This document shows, one piece after another, positions 31,470 to 44,449 of a DNA stretch of 64,000 nucleotides. The stretch lies in NCBI GenBank assembly GCA_037349315.1, contig JBAIAC010000068.1, forward strand, positions 17,389,001-17,453,000, written 5' to 3'. Each line of letters starts with the position of its first letter. Positions within the stretch are counted from its first letter, which is position 1. The notes under the pieces are model-generated. The model saw only the letters and a list, made by a program, of their open reading frames with translations, did no database searches and was not told the DNA's origin. The DNA is from Chelydra serpentina (lineage: Eukaryota > Chordata > Testudines > Chelydridae). The translations under genes and the position numbers were made by a program.

Positions 31470-33380
31470 ACAACAGTTGGATACGGACAGAGACCGGGGA
31501 ACGTAAGGAAACAATTTCATCGAGCTTCTGCTGGGTGGAAAGAGAGGGTTATGCAGTGAGGGAGCTGGCTACAACTTCCTGATTCTCTACACAGCCTTGA
31601 TCCCAGTTTAGAGTAACCTGGGGGCTGCTCTAACAGGTCCCAACTGCCAGTGGCCCCCAGGAGCTATGGGAAGGTGACTTGATCTGTCTGCTGTTTGCTC
31701 ACGGAGGACTCCCCAATGTTATAGGTATCTCCTAGTTATGGGTTTTATAAGCCTGACTCTCTGGAACACCCTGCTCAGTTGTGGGAGGGGGTCAGTTGGT
31801 GAAGGCAGCTTTATAACATTTCCCCACAAAAATCTTCCTCATCTCTGACTTAATTTTCTGGTCTGAATATCCTACATATGCAAGTCCTAAAAAGCAAAGA
31901 AATACGCATTTAAACCAGAGATGACCCATGCTTGCCGATAAGGGTGGGATGGGGGGGGCAAAGTGAGGGTAACTTGTTTCAGCAGTGTTATTGAGCATTC
32001 TCAGCCCATGTGTGAATGCTTATTACAAGACAAGCAGCAAATCTGGAGGGGGATACTTGACCCTGCATCCCCCGCACCATATTGCCTCTGTTTAAATCAT
32101 TCTGTACCCCATCTACACTCCACTCTTTGGTTCCTTTTCTCAACCTTTGCTACCTTCCTGCCATGACCCACAGCCTACGTATGTTCACCTTGTCCTGAAC
32201 AACCAACAACCATGTTCTTTGGAGAGGTGCTTGTGTGTTTTGATGATTGGAACTTGTGTGGCTCTTATAAATGGCACTGTATATATAGATATAGCTCCTT
32301 AGGAAGTTTTGAATGTGTGTGTGAGGTGTGGTAGCAGACTACAAATAGTGGCTGCAAGTTGTCTTTCAGTAACTCTTCGGAAAAGATATGTGAATGGGCA
32401 TTGCCAGCTGTTAGTGATTCTTCTGAATTGGGCTATTCGTGTTTTCTGTAACGTTTGTAACTTCTGTGTCAGCCGAGTGTAAATTTCAGTTTCTAAATGT
32501 GTGCGCGTTTGGTGCAGTAGGCTATTGGTCGGAGCTGGAACTGTTTAGAAGTAGTCTGCAGAAGAGCTGGATTAGCAGGCACAATGCAAGTGTGGTAGTT
32601 GGAGACACATGATGCATGGGTCTGTAATTTACAGCATGGATAGATCATCACATATGTGATGATCATCAGTGGCCAAGATTTTCAACAGCAGGTGTCTCAA
32701 CTTAGGCTGTTGGGCCAAGATTTTTCAAGAATAATGGTGATTTTGGATGCCTTTGTTTTAGGGGTGCCCAACTTGAGAGGTCTTAAAGGTGCCTGATTTT
32801 CAGAAAGTGCTGAACCCCCTCACTCTGAAATCAACCATTTCATCCTCCCGCCATTAAGATGCATCAGATTGGGCACCCAAGAAGGCAGGCACCAAAGTCA
32901 CTCATCACTTTTGAAAATCCTTATCTAGATGCCCAAAGTAATAGCTTGTTTTCAAAAGTGTGGGAGCACCCTGCAGTTCCCAATGAGCTGAGTGGGCTAA
33001 CGAGGCTTTGCTGGCTGGAGGACCCTGATTGTGGCAATGATGCATCTACATAGTGCACAATGGGTTGAGCCACAGTCAGTTGTGGCTTTATTCCCCCAGT
33101 GACCATGGTAACGTCTATTGGTTATGGCCTTCTGATTGGCTAACTGAAGCACTTGTGCTTGCAGTGCACCTTGCATCTGCAATCGAACGGACGTGTGGAT
33201 GTAACAGTCGATTGATCTATCGACCTAAGAAATATACTGCTAGTAAAAAAAATCTGCACTTTGGAATCCTGGGAAGTAATAAAGGACCTCAGTGCCACCT
33301 GTACAGCTCCTGAATGATACTCATGAAACCATGGGCAGCGCATAATGGAGGCTAGGGGAGGCTAAGTGTCCCCAAACCTC
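31470..33380. other. No gene recognised; scattered old repeats
   Basis: 32670-32930 has repeated words of the type CAAGATTTTCAACAG and TGCCTGATTTTCAGAAAGTG, an old interspersed repeat I cannot name. Open frames at 32859-33343 on both strands show no domain. No supportable gene. Confidence 0.35.
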
Positions 33381-33418
33381 ATGCCACCGGGGGCGGGGGG
33401 GGCGGGGGGGGGAAAGGG

Positions 33419-33835
33419 CAGTGGCGGATTACCCCATGAGGCCTGTGCCCAGAGGCCCCGGCCAAGTTGGGGCATCCGGAAAAATCTCCCCCTGCCATGG
33501 CCCCAGGGTTGAAGGAGCTCTCGCTCCCAGCTATGGAGCTTTTCTGGTCTCAGGGCCACAGGCTGGGGGAAGAAAGGAACAAGTGGGGGTGGGACCTTGG
33601 GGGAAGAGTCAGAGTGGGGGTGGAACAGGGGGCAGGGCCAGGGAGAAGAGGTGGAATGAGGGCGGGGCTGCAGGCAGAAGAGGCGGGGCTCTGGGCTCAG
33701 AGCTCTGGTCATGGCTCAGAGAGCTCCGCCGCGGTCCCAACCGAGGCTGAGTGCTTGACCCCAGCTGGGGCCAAACTCTCAGCCCCCTTCCCCCACCATG
33801 GCCCTGACCGAGCTCTCAACCCTCAGCCAGAAGAG
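33419..33835. mobile_element. Possible hAT-type element, right end not found
   Basis: CAGTGGCGGATTACCCCATG has the style of a hAT terminus (CAGTGGCGGAT...). The following 400 bases are GC-rich, with open frames on both strands, as in other hAT-type elements here. I find neither a matching right end nor a target duplication, so it is probably truncated. Confidence 0.4.
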
Positions 33836-33859
33836 GCAGGGCAGGGGACTAGCCTTCCT

Positions 33860-35365
33860 AAGGGGAATCTCCACCTGCTGCCCATGCATGCAATGCAACC
33901 CATGTGTTTGACGGAGCTGTACGACTGGGATTGAGCTCTTCGGTTGATGCACAAGGAGGAATAGAACCGAGCTCACCCTTTTTGAGCTTGTTCACTCTGC
34001 ATGGGTTGACAGGAGTGGAAAAGCAGCAAAAACTTTTTTTGTCATCAAAGGAAGTAGATATGACTCTGAATACTCTAGGGAACGGATCTGCTGAGTAAGA
34101 AGGTGCTATTTTTATGTAGCCATATTTGAGGGTAGAACTGCTTTTTAAGGGACTTTCCCAAGGTCAGATAGCATGTCTGTGGCAAAACTGGAAACACAAC
34201 TCAGAATCTCTGAATGACTTATAGCTTCTCTTGCTCTGTTGTCTATAATCTATTAATAATTCTAGCTCTTTATGCTTTCCTGCTTTTTATAGTGTGCTAT
34301 CACCCTAGTATCTGAGCACCTTGCAGGTTCCAGAAGAAACACATGGTTGCACTAGGATGTTTTTATGGGGATGTGATGGTGGAAATTGAGGCCTGATCCA
34401 AAGCCCATCGCAGTCAATGGAAATCTCTGCTTGGACTCCGGTAGGGTTTGGATCAGACTTTTAGTGACTCTCATTGCAATTTGTGTGTTTCATTAGTTTT
34501 ATCCTGATGGTCTTGGAAGCAGGGTATTGTGGCCCTTTAAGAGAGGCTACTGGCCTTGTACAGCCTATTTATAATTACAGCCCAGATTGGAGAGTGGAAT
34601 CACAATGAATGCTGGCAAAGGCGAGACTACTTAAATCAAGCTCAGTCTAGGGAAGCCTGGGACGAGGTACGATCCCATGTGGGAGTTCTGTGCTAAAGTA
34701 ACTGAGGCAACAGATATTGAGCTTTCTCCAGATAATGTGCCCAGGAGGTGTTTATTGTAGGGAAGAGACCTAGGTGGCAAGGAGGCTGTGAAAGCACTCA
34801 GAGGGAGGCCTGAAGGGGTATGCCTGAAGAGACAAGAGGGCAAAGGTCTAGTGGTATCAGCCTTGCATCAACAAGGAGGAAGGCTGTGGCCTGGGAAGAG
34901 CCAAGGATGTTTTGTTTTTGTTTACCCTGGCAGGGAGGATTTTTGCTTTGGCTGTGGGAGGGAGACTGAGGTAATGACCCGACAGCAGGGCAGTAAGAAC
35001 CTATGGCATTCCTTCTAGTGTGAACTGTTTTATGTGGCAAATGGAGGGGGCAAATGTTTACACCTGCACATTATGCTGCTTCCATCACAGTGGGGAAACC
35101 CATGCAAGCCAGTTGTCAGAACTAAGGGGTGTGGATTTGTTGGGATGAACTTTCAAACTGCCCAATTCTTTGAACCAAACCTCTGATGCTTCTGAAGTTT
35201 TCTCATCATTCTGGCACATCCAAGTGGAAGCAAAACCGTAAATGTGAGCACTGAAAAAGGGGGCAAGAAACTGTTCCCAAATATTGCAGAAACGAAAAGG
35301 ATCACTGGTCAAATAATATCCTCAATTGTAGCACATTTTTTCGATAGCTGTAAGCATAAGAAACT
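33860..35365. other. No gene recognised
   Basis: 34100-34215 is weakly MIR-like (GGGACTTTCCCAAGGTCAG). 34385-34470 carries the ancient repeat words GAGGCCTGATCCAAAGCCC and TTTGGATCAGAC. The rest is unique-looking. Confidence 0.35.
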
Positions 35366-35375
35366 GTAGCTAGAT

Positions 35376-35699
35376 CACAGTCGCCAACTTTCCAATGTGC
35401 CAACCCCCAGCTCTGCCTCAGGCGCCACCTCTACTCCTCTTCCCCCCCACCCAGTTCCACCCTCTCCCCCCAGCGTGCCCCATCCCCACTCCTCTCACTT
35501 TCCCTCCAGCTTCCTACGCCGTGAAACAGCTGATGGAGGCCGGCGGGAGGTGCTGATCTGCAGGACCTGCTGGTGGGTGGGTGGCGCTGGAAGGGGGGAG
35601 GAGGTAGCTGATGGGGGGCTGCTGGTAGGTGCTCAGCACCTACCATTTTTTCACCGTGGGTGCTCCAGCCCCGGAGCACCCACGGAGTCAGCATCTATG
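35376..35699. mobile_element. hAT-type MITE, relative of the 16871-17583 element
   Basis: The right end CACCCACGGAGTCAGCATCT ATG matches the right end of the 16871-17583 element. The left end CACAGTCGCCAACTTTCC is a decayed inverted copy. A perfect 8-bp duplication AGCTAGAT flanks it (35368-35375 and 35700-35707). The interior is C-rich on the left and G-rich on the right. Confidence 0.9.
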
Positions 35700-35767
35700 A
35701 GCTAGATGTTGCCATTGTTAAGATCATACTGGAAAATGATTTATAGAAACAGAATTAGGCATTCAGA

Positions 35768-36868
35768 ACATAAGAACATCCATACTGGGGCAAACCAATG
35801 GCCATCTAACCCAGTATCCTGCCATCCAACAGTGGCCAATGCCAGGTGCCCCAGAAGAAATGAACAGAACAGGCAATCATCGAGTGATCCGTCCTCTGTT
35901 GTCCACTCCCATCTTCTGGCAATCAGAGTCTATGGACACTCAGAAGATGGGGTTGTATTCTTGACCATCTTGGCTAATAGCCATTGATGGACCTATCTCC
36001 CAGGAACTTATTTAGTTCTTTTTTGAACTCCATTATAGTTTTGGCCTTCACAACATCCCCTGGCAACAAGTCCCACAGGTTGACTGTGTCTTGTATGAAG
36101 AAGTACTTCCTTTTGTTTGTTTTAAAACTGCTGCCTATTAATTTCATCAGGTGACCCCTAGTTCTTGTGTTATGTGAAGGGGTAAATAACACTTCCTTAT
36201 TCACTTTCTCCACACCATTCATGTTTGTTGACTGCATCAAAAAATTCTACTAGATGGGTGAAGCATGATTTCCCTTTACAGAAGCCATGTTGATTCTTCC
36301 CTAACAAATCGTGTTCATCTATTTGTCTGATAATTCTGTTCTTTATTATAGTTTCAACCAATTTGCCTGGTGCTGAAATTAGGCTTACTGGCCTGTAATT
36401 GCTAGGATTGGCTCTGGAGCCTTTTAAAAAAAATTGATGTCATATCAGCTATCCTCCAGTGATCTGGTACAGAAGCTAGTTTAAATGATACGTAACATAC
36501 CACCATTTAGTAGTTCTGTCATTTCAGATTTGAGTTCCTTCAAAACTCTTGGGTGAGTAGCCCTGGTGACTTACTACTATTTAGTTTATCAATTTGTTTC
36601 AAACCCTCCTCTACTGACCCCTCAAATCTGACCCTCAGATTTGTCACCTAAAAAGAATGGCTCAGGTGTGGGAATCTCCCTCACATCCTCTGCAGTGAAG
36701 ACTGATGCAAAGAATTCATTTAGCTTATCCGTAATGGCCTTATCTTCCTTGAGTGCTTCTCTGGCGCCTCAATTGTCCAGTGGCCCTTCTGATTTTTTTT
36801 ACAGGCTTCCTGCTTCTGGTATAAGCAGAACAGTTTTTTTTGCTGTTAGTTTTTGAGTCTGACTCAAT
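35768..36868 (-). mobile_element. CR1-clade LINE, antisense, with internal deletion
   Basis: The complement of 35974-36225 reads as the ORF2 C terminus: [19 protein letters not shown], a basic stretch, then a Phe/Tyr-rich stretch and ending GFKKEL-like and DRSINGY. To its right (36240-36600, complement) the text matches the middle of the reverse transcriptase, with the motif [17 protein letters not shown] and the region preceding it. The catalytic part that should lie between these two pieces (around the FADD box) is absent: the join is near 36238. This is therefore an internally deleted copy. Left of 35974 is the 3' UTR. Confidence 0.85.
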
Positions 36869-36869
36869 G

Positions 36870-38095
36870 AGTGAAGAGACCAATAGGTCATCTCTTCCAT
36901 TCCCCTGTGACTGATGGATGGTTCCTGAGTATTTAAGAGTCGTACTAAGTTACCGATCCTGAGATGTTCTGAATAGAGGAGTCAGAGAAGTATACCCATT
37001 TACACCAGTTCAGGGTCTGGCCTTTTGCTATGAAAAATAGCACATTCTAAGATGAAAAAGAGTCACCCTCACATCTCTGCAATTTCTATTTAATACTCAG
37101 TGAAGATATTCTTTCTTTTAAATCACATTTGCCTTTGAACTAATGTGTCATTTATCTCTTCTAGAGTGTTGACTATATGACAAGCTGAAGTTGTCTGAGG
37201 AATGCTGTGGAACTAGAAAGACTATAATCCATCTAATTACTCATCTTTAATATACCGGTAGTGCAAACTTCAATTACTGCCATTAAAGTGGCAATTGAAA
37301 GCTTCAGCTGATTCCCAGAGAGCCAGACCCTTCTAGACATTTCATGCATTATACACATGTTTTGCCGCTACTTGAGTCACTACTGGTTCACTTTCTTGAA
37401 CATTTGGGACTTGTGTTATGTGTGACATAAACTCCAGCTGCAGAAGTATTTCAGCTTTGAAAACCCCATCTTGCCAATTGTTTCCCCCAGGAGGAACTGA
37501 GGACCTAATACTGTACACAGACTTTTATTTCCCCCCAAATGTGTTAAAGCAAATGTATCGTGAGGTTCATTTAAAATATGTGTATTCATTTTTCCATCGA
37601 TTTGTAAGGCGCCTGTTCTGCAGTGAAGTCCTCATGGGCAGATTTCTCTGCTCATAATATTCCTTTTGTAGGCTCAGAGACTTTTTTTTGTATTAATAGC
37701 CAGACACTGTTGTCTATATCTTTTAGGATCAGGCTGGAAATGTGAAAAAGTGCCCTTTACTCCCAGTGATGCCATGGGAACCAGAGGGGTGTTTGGAACC
37801 TTTTGGGATCAGACCTTTTGTTCCACTCTGACTCAAACTTCAGCAACTAACTCTGGGCAATTTCATGCTGGAAACTTGCTTTTCGCCTGATGTGGGCTAC
37901 ATTGCAGGGGGGAGGGAGGAGTGTCCTGTTGTCTCCATCATGAATGCTGGTGCTTACATGGGGCAATCTTTCTAAAATGTCTCAAACTCTTGTTAGGTTT
38001 TTTTTTTAATCAAGGTGAAACTTATTGTCATAGCTGGGCAACAGCAAATCATGTTTTACCTCTTAGCACTTAGCCACTCCAATAATGTTTAGCAT
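36870..38095. other. No gene recognised
   Basis: 36995-37022 has the ancient TTTACACCAGTTCAGGGTCT word. 37140-37330 is AT-rich with ATTAAAG and CTAATTAC words and looks unique; it could be a conserved noncoding element. No gene. Confidence 0.35.
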
Positions 38096-38099
38096 CTTC

Positions 38100-38285
38100 T
38101 ATTTTCAATGTATCTATCAGTTTACAAACATTGACCAGTCTCACTGGATTAATCAGTCAATGTCATTATCCCTATTTTCCAAATGAAGGAACTGAGGCAC
38201 AGAGGTGAAGTGATGTGCTCAAGGCCATGCAGCAAATCAGCGGCAGAGCTTTAAAACTGAGGACACCCTGACTGGGGCCCTGTGT
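38100..38285 (-). repeat. MIR-like SINE, antisense
   Basis: TGTCATTATCCCTATTTTCC, GAACTGAGGCACAGAGGTG and CTCAAGGCCATGCAGCAAAT follow the MIR complement closely. Confidence 0.85.
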
Positions 38286-38289
38286 TGTC

Positions 38290-39175
38290 AGATCAAGGCG
38301 TAGAATCTGAGAATTAATGGCTGCTCAGACTGCTAGCATATGTCTCTCTCTTGTCAGTACATTTTCTGATCACTCCCACATACTGTCTAGGTAGACTTTG
38401 AAAATAAAATGTATTAATGCTACTGATCCCTCCACATACCTTGACAAGGTGCTTTGGGATTCCTGTAGCTTGTCACAGAAGAACCACAACCCCCCTAATT
38501 ACCATACTTGCAGGTGATAAGACAGAGGCTTTCGGTTGCATGTGAAAGTAAAAGCCAAATCACATTGTGGAGAGGCCTGTTTGGGAGAGGCCAATTACTG
38601 TACGCCACAGGGGTGAGGTTCTTAGAATCCCTCACAGCGAAAGAAAGCATTTTATAATAGCAGGACACAAGCAGAGGAGTACTGAGAAGCATATCTTCTA
38701 TAGAAGAACTGTTCAAGTGCATTTTAAATATAAGAACCTTCAGTCTTCCTTCCATCCCTGAAATTTGGATGAAGCAGTTCATTTGATTTTTTTCTATGAA
38801 ATGACCTGCCACGTCAGTGCCTATGGTGATGGGTGTTTTAGAATTGCCGATAGATAATTAGCCCCCAAACAAAGACCCACCCAAAATTCGGTCAGTTTTT
38901 TTATTTCAGATTACTCCAAAATAAGCAATGAGAAAGCAGAGTGTGTGCGGCTGCTCTGCACCAGGCTATATCTAAACAACACAAAATGGCAGCTGCCTCC
39001 AGCAAACAGCGGACTGTTGGCAATTTGAAGCTACCTCACACAAAAACCAAAACGAACACTTACATAGCTACCTGTGCCACAGAGAGCTCCCTCTCATGTA
39101 AATGGAAAAGTGGTATCAGAATCAGCCAACTGGATTCAGACAGGGGTTAAAGATATATGAGGACCTTTAAAAATT
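38290..39175. other. No gene recognised
   Basis: Unique-looking; open frames of 60-105 codons on both strands show no domain. Confidence 0.35.
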
Positions 39176-39179
39176 ATTT

Positions 39180-40080
39180 TATCCAGTTTCAGGCCTGGGT
39201 ATGGGGTAGAAACTGCACGGGTTGGTTGGTTCATGATCTCCCTTGCCAATGGATGAAGATAGTGTGTCTGCTGAGTCTTTTAGACTCATCATGAGGCCAC
39301 TGATTGCAAGGTTTAGTAGAGGAGCTTGCGGACTGTGCTGGGATGTTTGTTCAGGACCCTCCTTATTGCCTGAGGCCTTTTTTTGAGCAGTAGTTGCTAT
39401 GGTGCTGTCAGATGAGGGAACAGAACCAGTCCATACTATGAGTCTACCTATTATTTTGAGTTGTGCGATCCTTACCTTTCTGAGAGGACCCAAGGGGTAA
39501 ATGGGCATTGCTCCACTACTGTCTTGTGCGGTACCACAGGGGCTGTATTCTTACCTCCCATTCAATGCACAAGAGGCCCCTAGAAGGGCCAGTGAGAGGT
39601 TGTGTGCTGTGATGTACCAGTAAGGTATCATCTGCATATCAAGTACATTTCCTTCCCATCTAGCCTGTGGAATAAATAACCTAGCATTTTAGCTGTCCTT
39701 GGATGAGGGCTAGCTGGCTGCAACTTAATCCAGATAAGACCGAGATAATATCAGTAGGTTGGGGGAAGCAGCTGGTATACATGGCTTATGTTAAATTGAC
39801 ACCCCAGTGAAGGGAGAGTGACTGCCATTTGGAACACAAGTGCACAACTTAGGTGTATTTAAACTGGTTCTAGTTATATAGACAAGACAGCTTTGTCCCA
39901 GACAAGGATTCACTCTTCCATTTAAGGCAGCTCTAGCAGCGGGTCAGTTTTTGGAGAACCCAGTAGTATATTTTATAATATTGTGGCCTGTGATCAGCAG
40001 GGCTAAGTTCCTAGGATCGTTCATGAGGTAGCGAGGACTGCCAGTTTAGGAAGTTACCCTGAAGTTCTTCTTCCTATTTA
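39180..40080 (+). mobile_element. Degenerate non-LTR retrotransposon (L2/Jockey-like RT)
   Basis: Around 39697-39760 the plus strand reads WMRASWLQLNPDKTEII, the conserved block after the YADD motif in L2-like and related reverse transcriptases (consensus W...N.L.LNP.KTE). Downstream, at about 39820-39930, fragments such as TIWNTSAQL and 'DKTALSQ' fit the next block. Many stops and shifts separate the pieces. The upstream catalytic box is not readable. LINE identity rests mainly on this one strong motif. Confidence 0.65.
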
Positions 40081-40089
40081 AATAAATCT

Positions 40090-40670
40090 AGAGGTCTTAC
40101 TGTTAGAAGCTTCAAAAGTTGAATTAATGGGAAATGATGATGGAGAGATTAAATATCTTTTCTGGTTGGAGAGATGTTGCACTTTATTAATACCCTAAAG
40201 AGTAGCAGATGCTGCTAAGGCTCATTACTGAAGATTTGCAGGGCTCAGCCATGTCTAAAATTAGGAAGACACTTTAAGAATCTGCAGTGCAATATATAAA
40301 GCCACATTCAGTAAATGCTATCCAGGAATCTCCTTGTGGTTCCTGGATTACTCACGTTTGCACTTTTTAAAGGAGAAAGTGCAAGCTGTGGCAAAAGGAG
40401 AAAAGCATTTTGAGGAAAATGGTGTATGTGTTTTATGACTGCCAAAGTACGATTACACCTTCTCTTGGTATCAGTTCCTTTCAAAGAAGTGTGAGTACTG
40501 CAGAAAATGATGCAAGCTTTGCCCATCTTGAAAATTTCAAGTTACAAAAGTAAAGGCTCATGGTCATAGGACAACATCTTGCCCTATGGCTATGAGTTGT
40601 GTGGGGACAGGACAGAAAGCAGCTATAGGGCTGATGGTGGCTGCATATTAGATATGAGAATCATTCTGTG
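40090..40670. other. No gene recognised
   Basis: Unique-looking, AT-rich. Confidence 0.35.
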
Positions 40671-40679
40671 GGGCAGGGG

Positions 40680-41055
40680 AAGATGTACTCCTGCAGGAAT
40701 TCTGCGCCACTACACACTTGCAGAATTCATGACCCCTGCAGATTTCTTTGCTTCCCTGCAGAAAAATGGGGAAGCAAATATATCTGTGGGGGAAATGCAC
40801 CCCTTCCCTGGCAGCGCTCTCAATGCTGTTTGAACACCCAAAGCAGCCAGTGGAGATGTAAATCAGTGTGGGGTGGGGCTGGGCATGCATGGGGGGATGT
40901 CAATCACCCCAGTGGGGTGGAGTTTGGTGTGAGAGTGAGTGAGAGAGGCTCTGTACCTCGTGCTCTTTATTGTGGTGTACCGAGGGGTAGGGTTCTGGGT
41001 TGTTTGGAGGTAGGCATGAGGTAGGCTCTGTCCCCTCAGGCACAGCAGAAAATGT
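40680..41055. repeat. Chelonian interspersed repeat with GAATTCTGCGCC start (class unknown)
   Basis: CTGCAGGAATTCTGCGCCAC and CTTGCAGAATTCATGACCCC form a short inverted repeat near 40691-40735. CCTGCAGATTTCTTTGCTTC and TTCCCTGCAGAAAAATGGGG follow. I recognise this as a repeat by its style in turtle sequence but cannot assign a class. The right boundary is approximate. Confidence 0.45.
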
Positions 41056-41059
41056 AGCG

Positions 41060-43225
41060 GCCTGCCTGCATAGTTGTTCCTATTGTTGTTAGTTAATTGT
41101 TCCCATTCTTAATGAATTCCCCCAGAAGCATAAAACAGGTGTAAAAGTTTTAAGACTCCTTTAATAGCCATAGTGGTGTAAAGGAGCCTTATTGTAAAGG
41201 ACAGTAAGGGAATCCTCAGCTAGGAAGGTCTATGTGCTTTCTTGCTTTTTTTCCTGTGCCAGAGTGGCACATTGAGGTTAGGTTACAGCTCAGGATCTAT
41301 TTTACATAAGCACTTTAAAATAAAAAAAATAAGACTTTGAGGGCAAATAAAATGTTTATCAAGCAATCAACAAAATGTCAGGACAGTCAGAACCAAGCAT
41401 TTCCCAAAGTAGCCAGCCAGGATTATAACTGGTATGCGTGGTATTGGTACCAAATATTTGTAACTTAACTTTCATGTGTTTAGGAAATGTTGAATAGTTA
41501 TTGTGACTTTTTTTCTGCATTGTAGTTTAAATAAATTACCTTTTGGCACAGAGTTTCTCCGGAAGTAAAGACGTCTTATGTGGTGATGCAGATGCATCTG
41601 CTCTTTTTAAAAATCAGATGGCATATACACTAGCCAGCAGGGCCTTTGTAGACCTAGAGTTAAAAGAAAACAAAACAAAAACCACCTTGATTGAAAAAGG
41701 CTTTGCAAGATGGCCTCTAATCCTGTCCTTGGTGACATAAGGGTAGTGGCATAATAGCAATGGTAAACATTAGGATAACTTCTGGATCTATTGGAATTGT
41801 CTATCCAGATAATGATGAAGCTGCATCCAGTCAGAGGAGGTGAAATAATTGTGCTGAATTTGTCTTGCTCACACTCTTATTAGTAAATGCCCCTTTTTGG
41901 ACACATTCTCTGACATACATGGTTAACTCAAGAAGTTGGCCTTGGACCTGTAAAAGATCCATCGTGATGTAATGTATTAATGCCCTCTTAGAACTTGGAT
42001 GGGTGGGATTCTGTGTGCTAGGTAGGCTTCATAAAGATATAAGGGCTTTACATGCCCCAGAGGTAATTTGAGCGATTTCCTCATGTAGTTGTCTAGCTCC
42101 TTTCCTTAGGACAACACATATGCCACAAAGGTCGATTGGCATTGGGACCTTGTTAAAGTTTGGGCCTCTGGCCTCAAATTTGTTAAAATCCAACTCTGTG
42201 GGAGCTGGAACTGGAGGTGAAAAAGGAAGTATTAATAAACTATTGATGACTGGCAGAAAATTAAAATGTTCAATAACTTGGTATAGTGCCAAACTGGAGA
42301 TGTGAATATCAGTAATTAATCTGACTCACTGATTTTGTTCCAATGTAATGAATAGTCTTCGCTATCACATCACACCTGAAATCTCTTTAACCGTTAACCG
42401 TTCACCCTACTGACCTCAACACATGACGGTTTCCTCTGGCAGAGGGATGGAATGTTGTTCATGGAATTATGGGGGGCTGCCATTCTCAGAGCACTCATTA
42501 CCCAAGGACATCTATTGGCAAACACCACTAGAATGGTAACAGCTGGACAATTCTTTATTAAAGGAAATACCACTTTACTGGATTGTAGAAGGCCCCTTTG
42601 CCTAACTTCAGGAACAACAATACTGTTGAGCAGTGGCTGCATTTTTTTTTAAAAAAGTTGTGGTTTGTGCAATGGTTATGACTCATTATGTTCTGTCAGT
42701 ATTAATATGTGTGTGTATGTGTGTGTGTTTTACAGTCTGACTGATACGATCACACAGGTTTCAGCAAAAAGAAAATTCAAACTTCTACTTCTGTAAAACT
42801 GTATGTGCTACACAGTTTCAAGATGTCTTCAGGGTGGTTATTAGCAATGAAAGCTGTTTAAAAAAAAATAAAAAGTAATTAAGAAAACCAAGTCATAGAG
42901 GTAAAAATAATGATCACTGGTAAAGGAAACAGTCAGTATAACTGTAAACTACCAGTATGACCACTCATTTTTCATTCTTGCAGTCAGAATGCTCAAGCTA
43001 AAAAAAACCATCTCAAAGATTAGCAAGTTCATAAACTTGGCTTATTTAAATGTAGCTTATGTTGCCCAAATTCTGTAAGCATGAAATTCATACCTGGGCA
43101 GAAAGTCCTGCCAAGACCTAAGTGAATGCTCCAGGCCCACTCCCATGGACCTTTTTAATCATACGAGGCCTAAATTGCTGGAGCAGCATCACCTTCTCTT
43201 AACTTCTGAAGGGTCAGAGTTTCTG
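41060..43225. other. No gene recognised
   Basis: AT-rich, unique-looking. A short TG-rich tract lies at 42706-42728. Open frames at 42029-42652 on both strands show no domain. Confidence 0.35.
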
Positions 43226-43229
43226 AATA

Positions 43230-43480
43230 TGCTATTTGGGCCAAATTCTGCTCTACAGGTATGCTGGTGTATATTGGGAATATTTCAGAAGTCAATGGAG
43301 TTGCTCCTGATTTATACGAGTTTTAAAGTGGTGAATAAGCCCTACTTGGGCTCTCTGCATAGGAGTGAATCACACCCTAATTATAAGAGACATTCACTGC
43401 AAAAGGTCAGTGTAAGTAAGGAGTAACTCCATTGACTTCAGTGGAGTTACTTCTGTTTTGCATTGGTTTATCTTAAGAGC
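43230..43480. repeat. Ancient amniote palindromic repeat
   Basis: GGGCCAAATTCTGCTCTACA, GAGTAACTCCATTGACTTCA and TGGAGTTACTTCTG show the pattern in which 'AACTCCATTGACTTC' pairs with its own complement. It is the same family as at 28811 and 45330. Confidence 0.55.
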
Positions 43481-43983
43481 AGAATTTGCCCCCAAATGAA
43501 CACAAGCAGCAAATTAAGCTTTGTCCTATTTGAGGCTATGAAGAAGGAACACTGGTCTGTTTAATTCACGTCTGATAAATAAGTCCCTGTCACCCAGGAG
43601 TTGGAGTCACAGGATCTGATTCTCTTCTTACCCTGTGTTTACACCAGTGTAACTATGAAGGGAATCAGCTCCACAATGCTGCTTCCTGAGTCTGTGTGGC
43701 TGCAAAGCTCTGTGCTGCATGCCCGCTGGAAATCATTAAGTGGAACTGCAGCTTGGAGGCAAGAAACACAGGCCTTTCTCCTGGTACTGAGTCCTATTCA
43801 TCGCTAACAGACTGACTCATCCTTCCTCAACCCCCTGCTGTTATCTTCAAACTCTAGCCATGTGTCAGCTAGTGGGGAGGACTGTCAGGGAGATAATGCA
43901 CAGCCATCCCCTGCTGCTGCAAGAATGTGCTGGAGAAACATTTCACTCAGCTCAACCAACCCGGGGGCTGCTGCTGATGAATT

Positions 43984-44440
43984 CAGGCCATCCTTAGGAT
44001 TTATGGGGTCCTGCGCCATATTATTAAACTGGTGCCCCTATGCCCGACTTGGGGCACAGCCAACCCTCCCGCCCGCGGACTCCCAGAAGAACCCCTCCAC
44101 TATTGCTGACATACACCAAGCTTTGTATGTGGCAGACGCTGCAGCAGGCTGGGCTCGAAGCCCAGGGGCGTGGAGAGATGAGGCAGCAAAGAATACCGAG
44201 TTGCCCGGCCCGCCTCACGGCATTGGAACATCACAGTTCCCCATAGAGACCCCCCATACCCTCTCCCTCATGCAGAATGAACCGCGCCGGCACATTTGGC
44301 TCTGTGAATACAACCCCTGCCTAAGGAGACTGACGTGCACACTGGATGTGCGGGAGCCGACCTGCTCTTACCTGCTGTCCCAGTGATGCCCCAAATTTTT
44401 GGATGCTCTACGCAGCCGGGTATGCCTAAGGACGGCCCTG
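43984..44440. mobile_element. hAT-type element, decayed target duplication
   Basis: The left end CAGGCCATCCTTAGGAT and the right end GCCTAAGGACGGCCCTG are inverted repeats with few mismatches. The interior is GC-moderate, with an open frame of 174 codons (43862-44386) that starts outside the element and shows no domain. The flanks GATGAATT and ACTCAGGC do not match, so age or rearrangement has erased the target duplication. Confidence 0.65.
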
Positions 44441-44449
44441 ACTCAGGCT

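Noticed and set aside
33421..33934. Open frames of 109-155 codons
   Set aside because: GC-rich repeat-like text after a hAT-style terminus; no domain.
42410..42650. Overlapping frames on both strands that might be a transposase relic
   Set aside because: No catalytic or structural motif of a known transposase family is readable.
43862..44386. 174-codon open frame
   Set aside because: It crosses the boundary of a hAT-type element, so its two parts have different origins; no domain.
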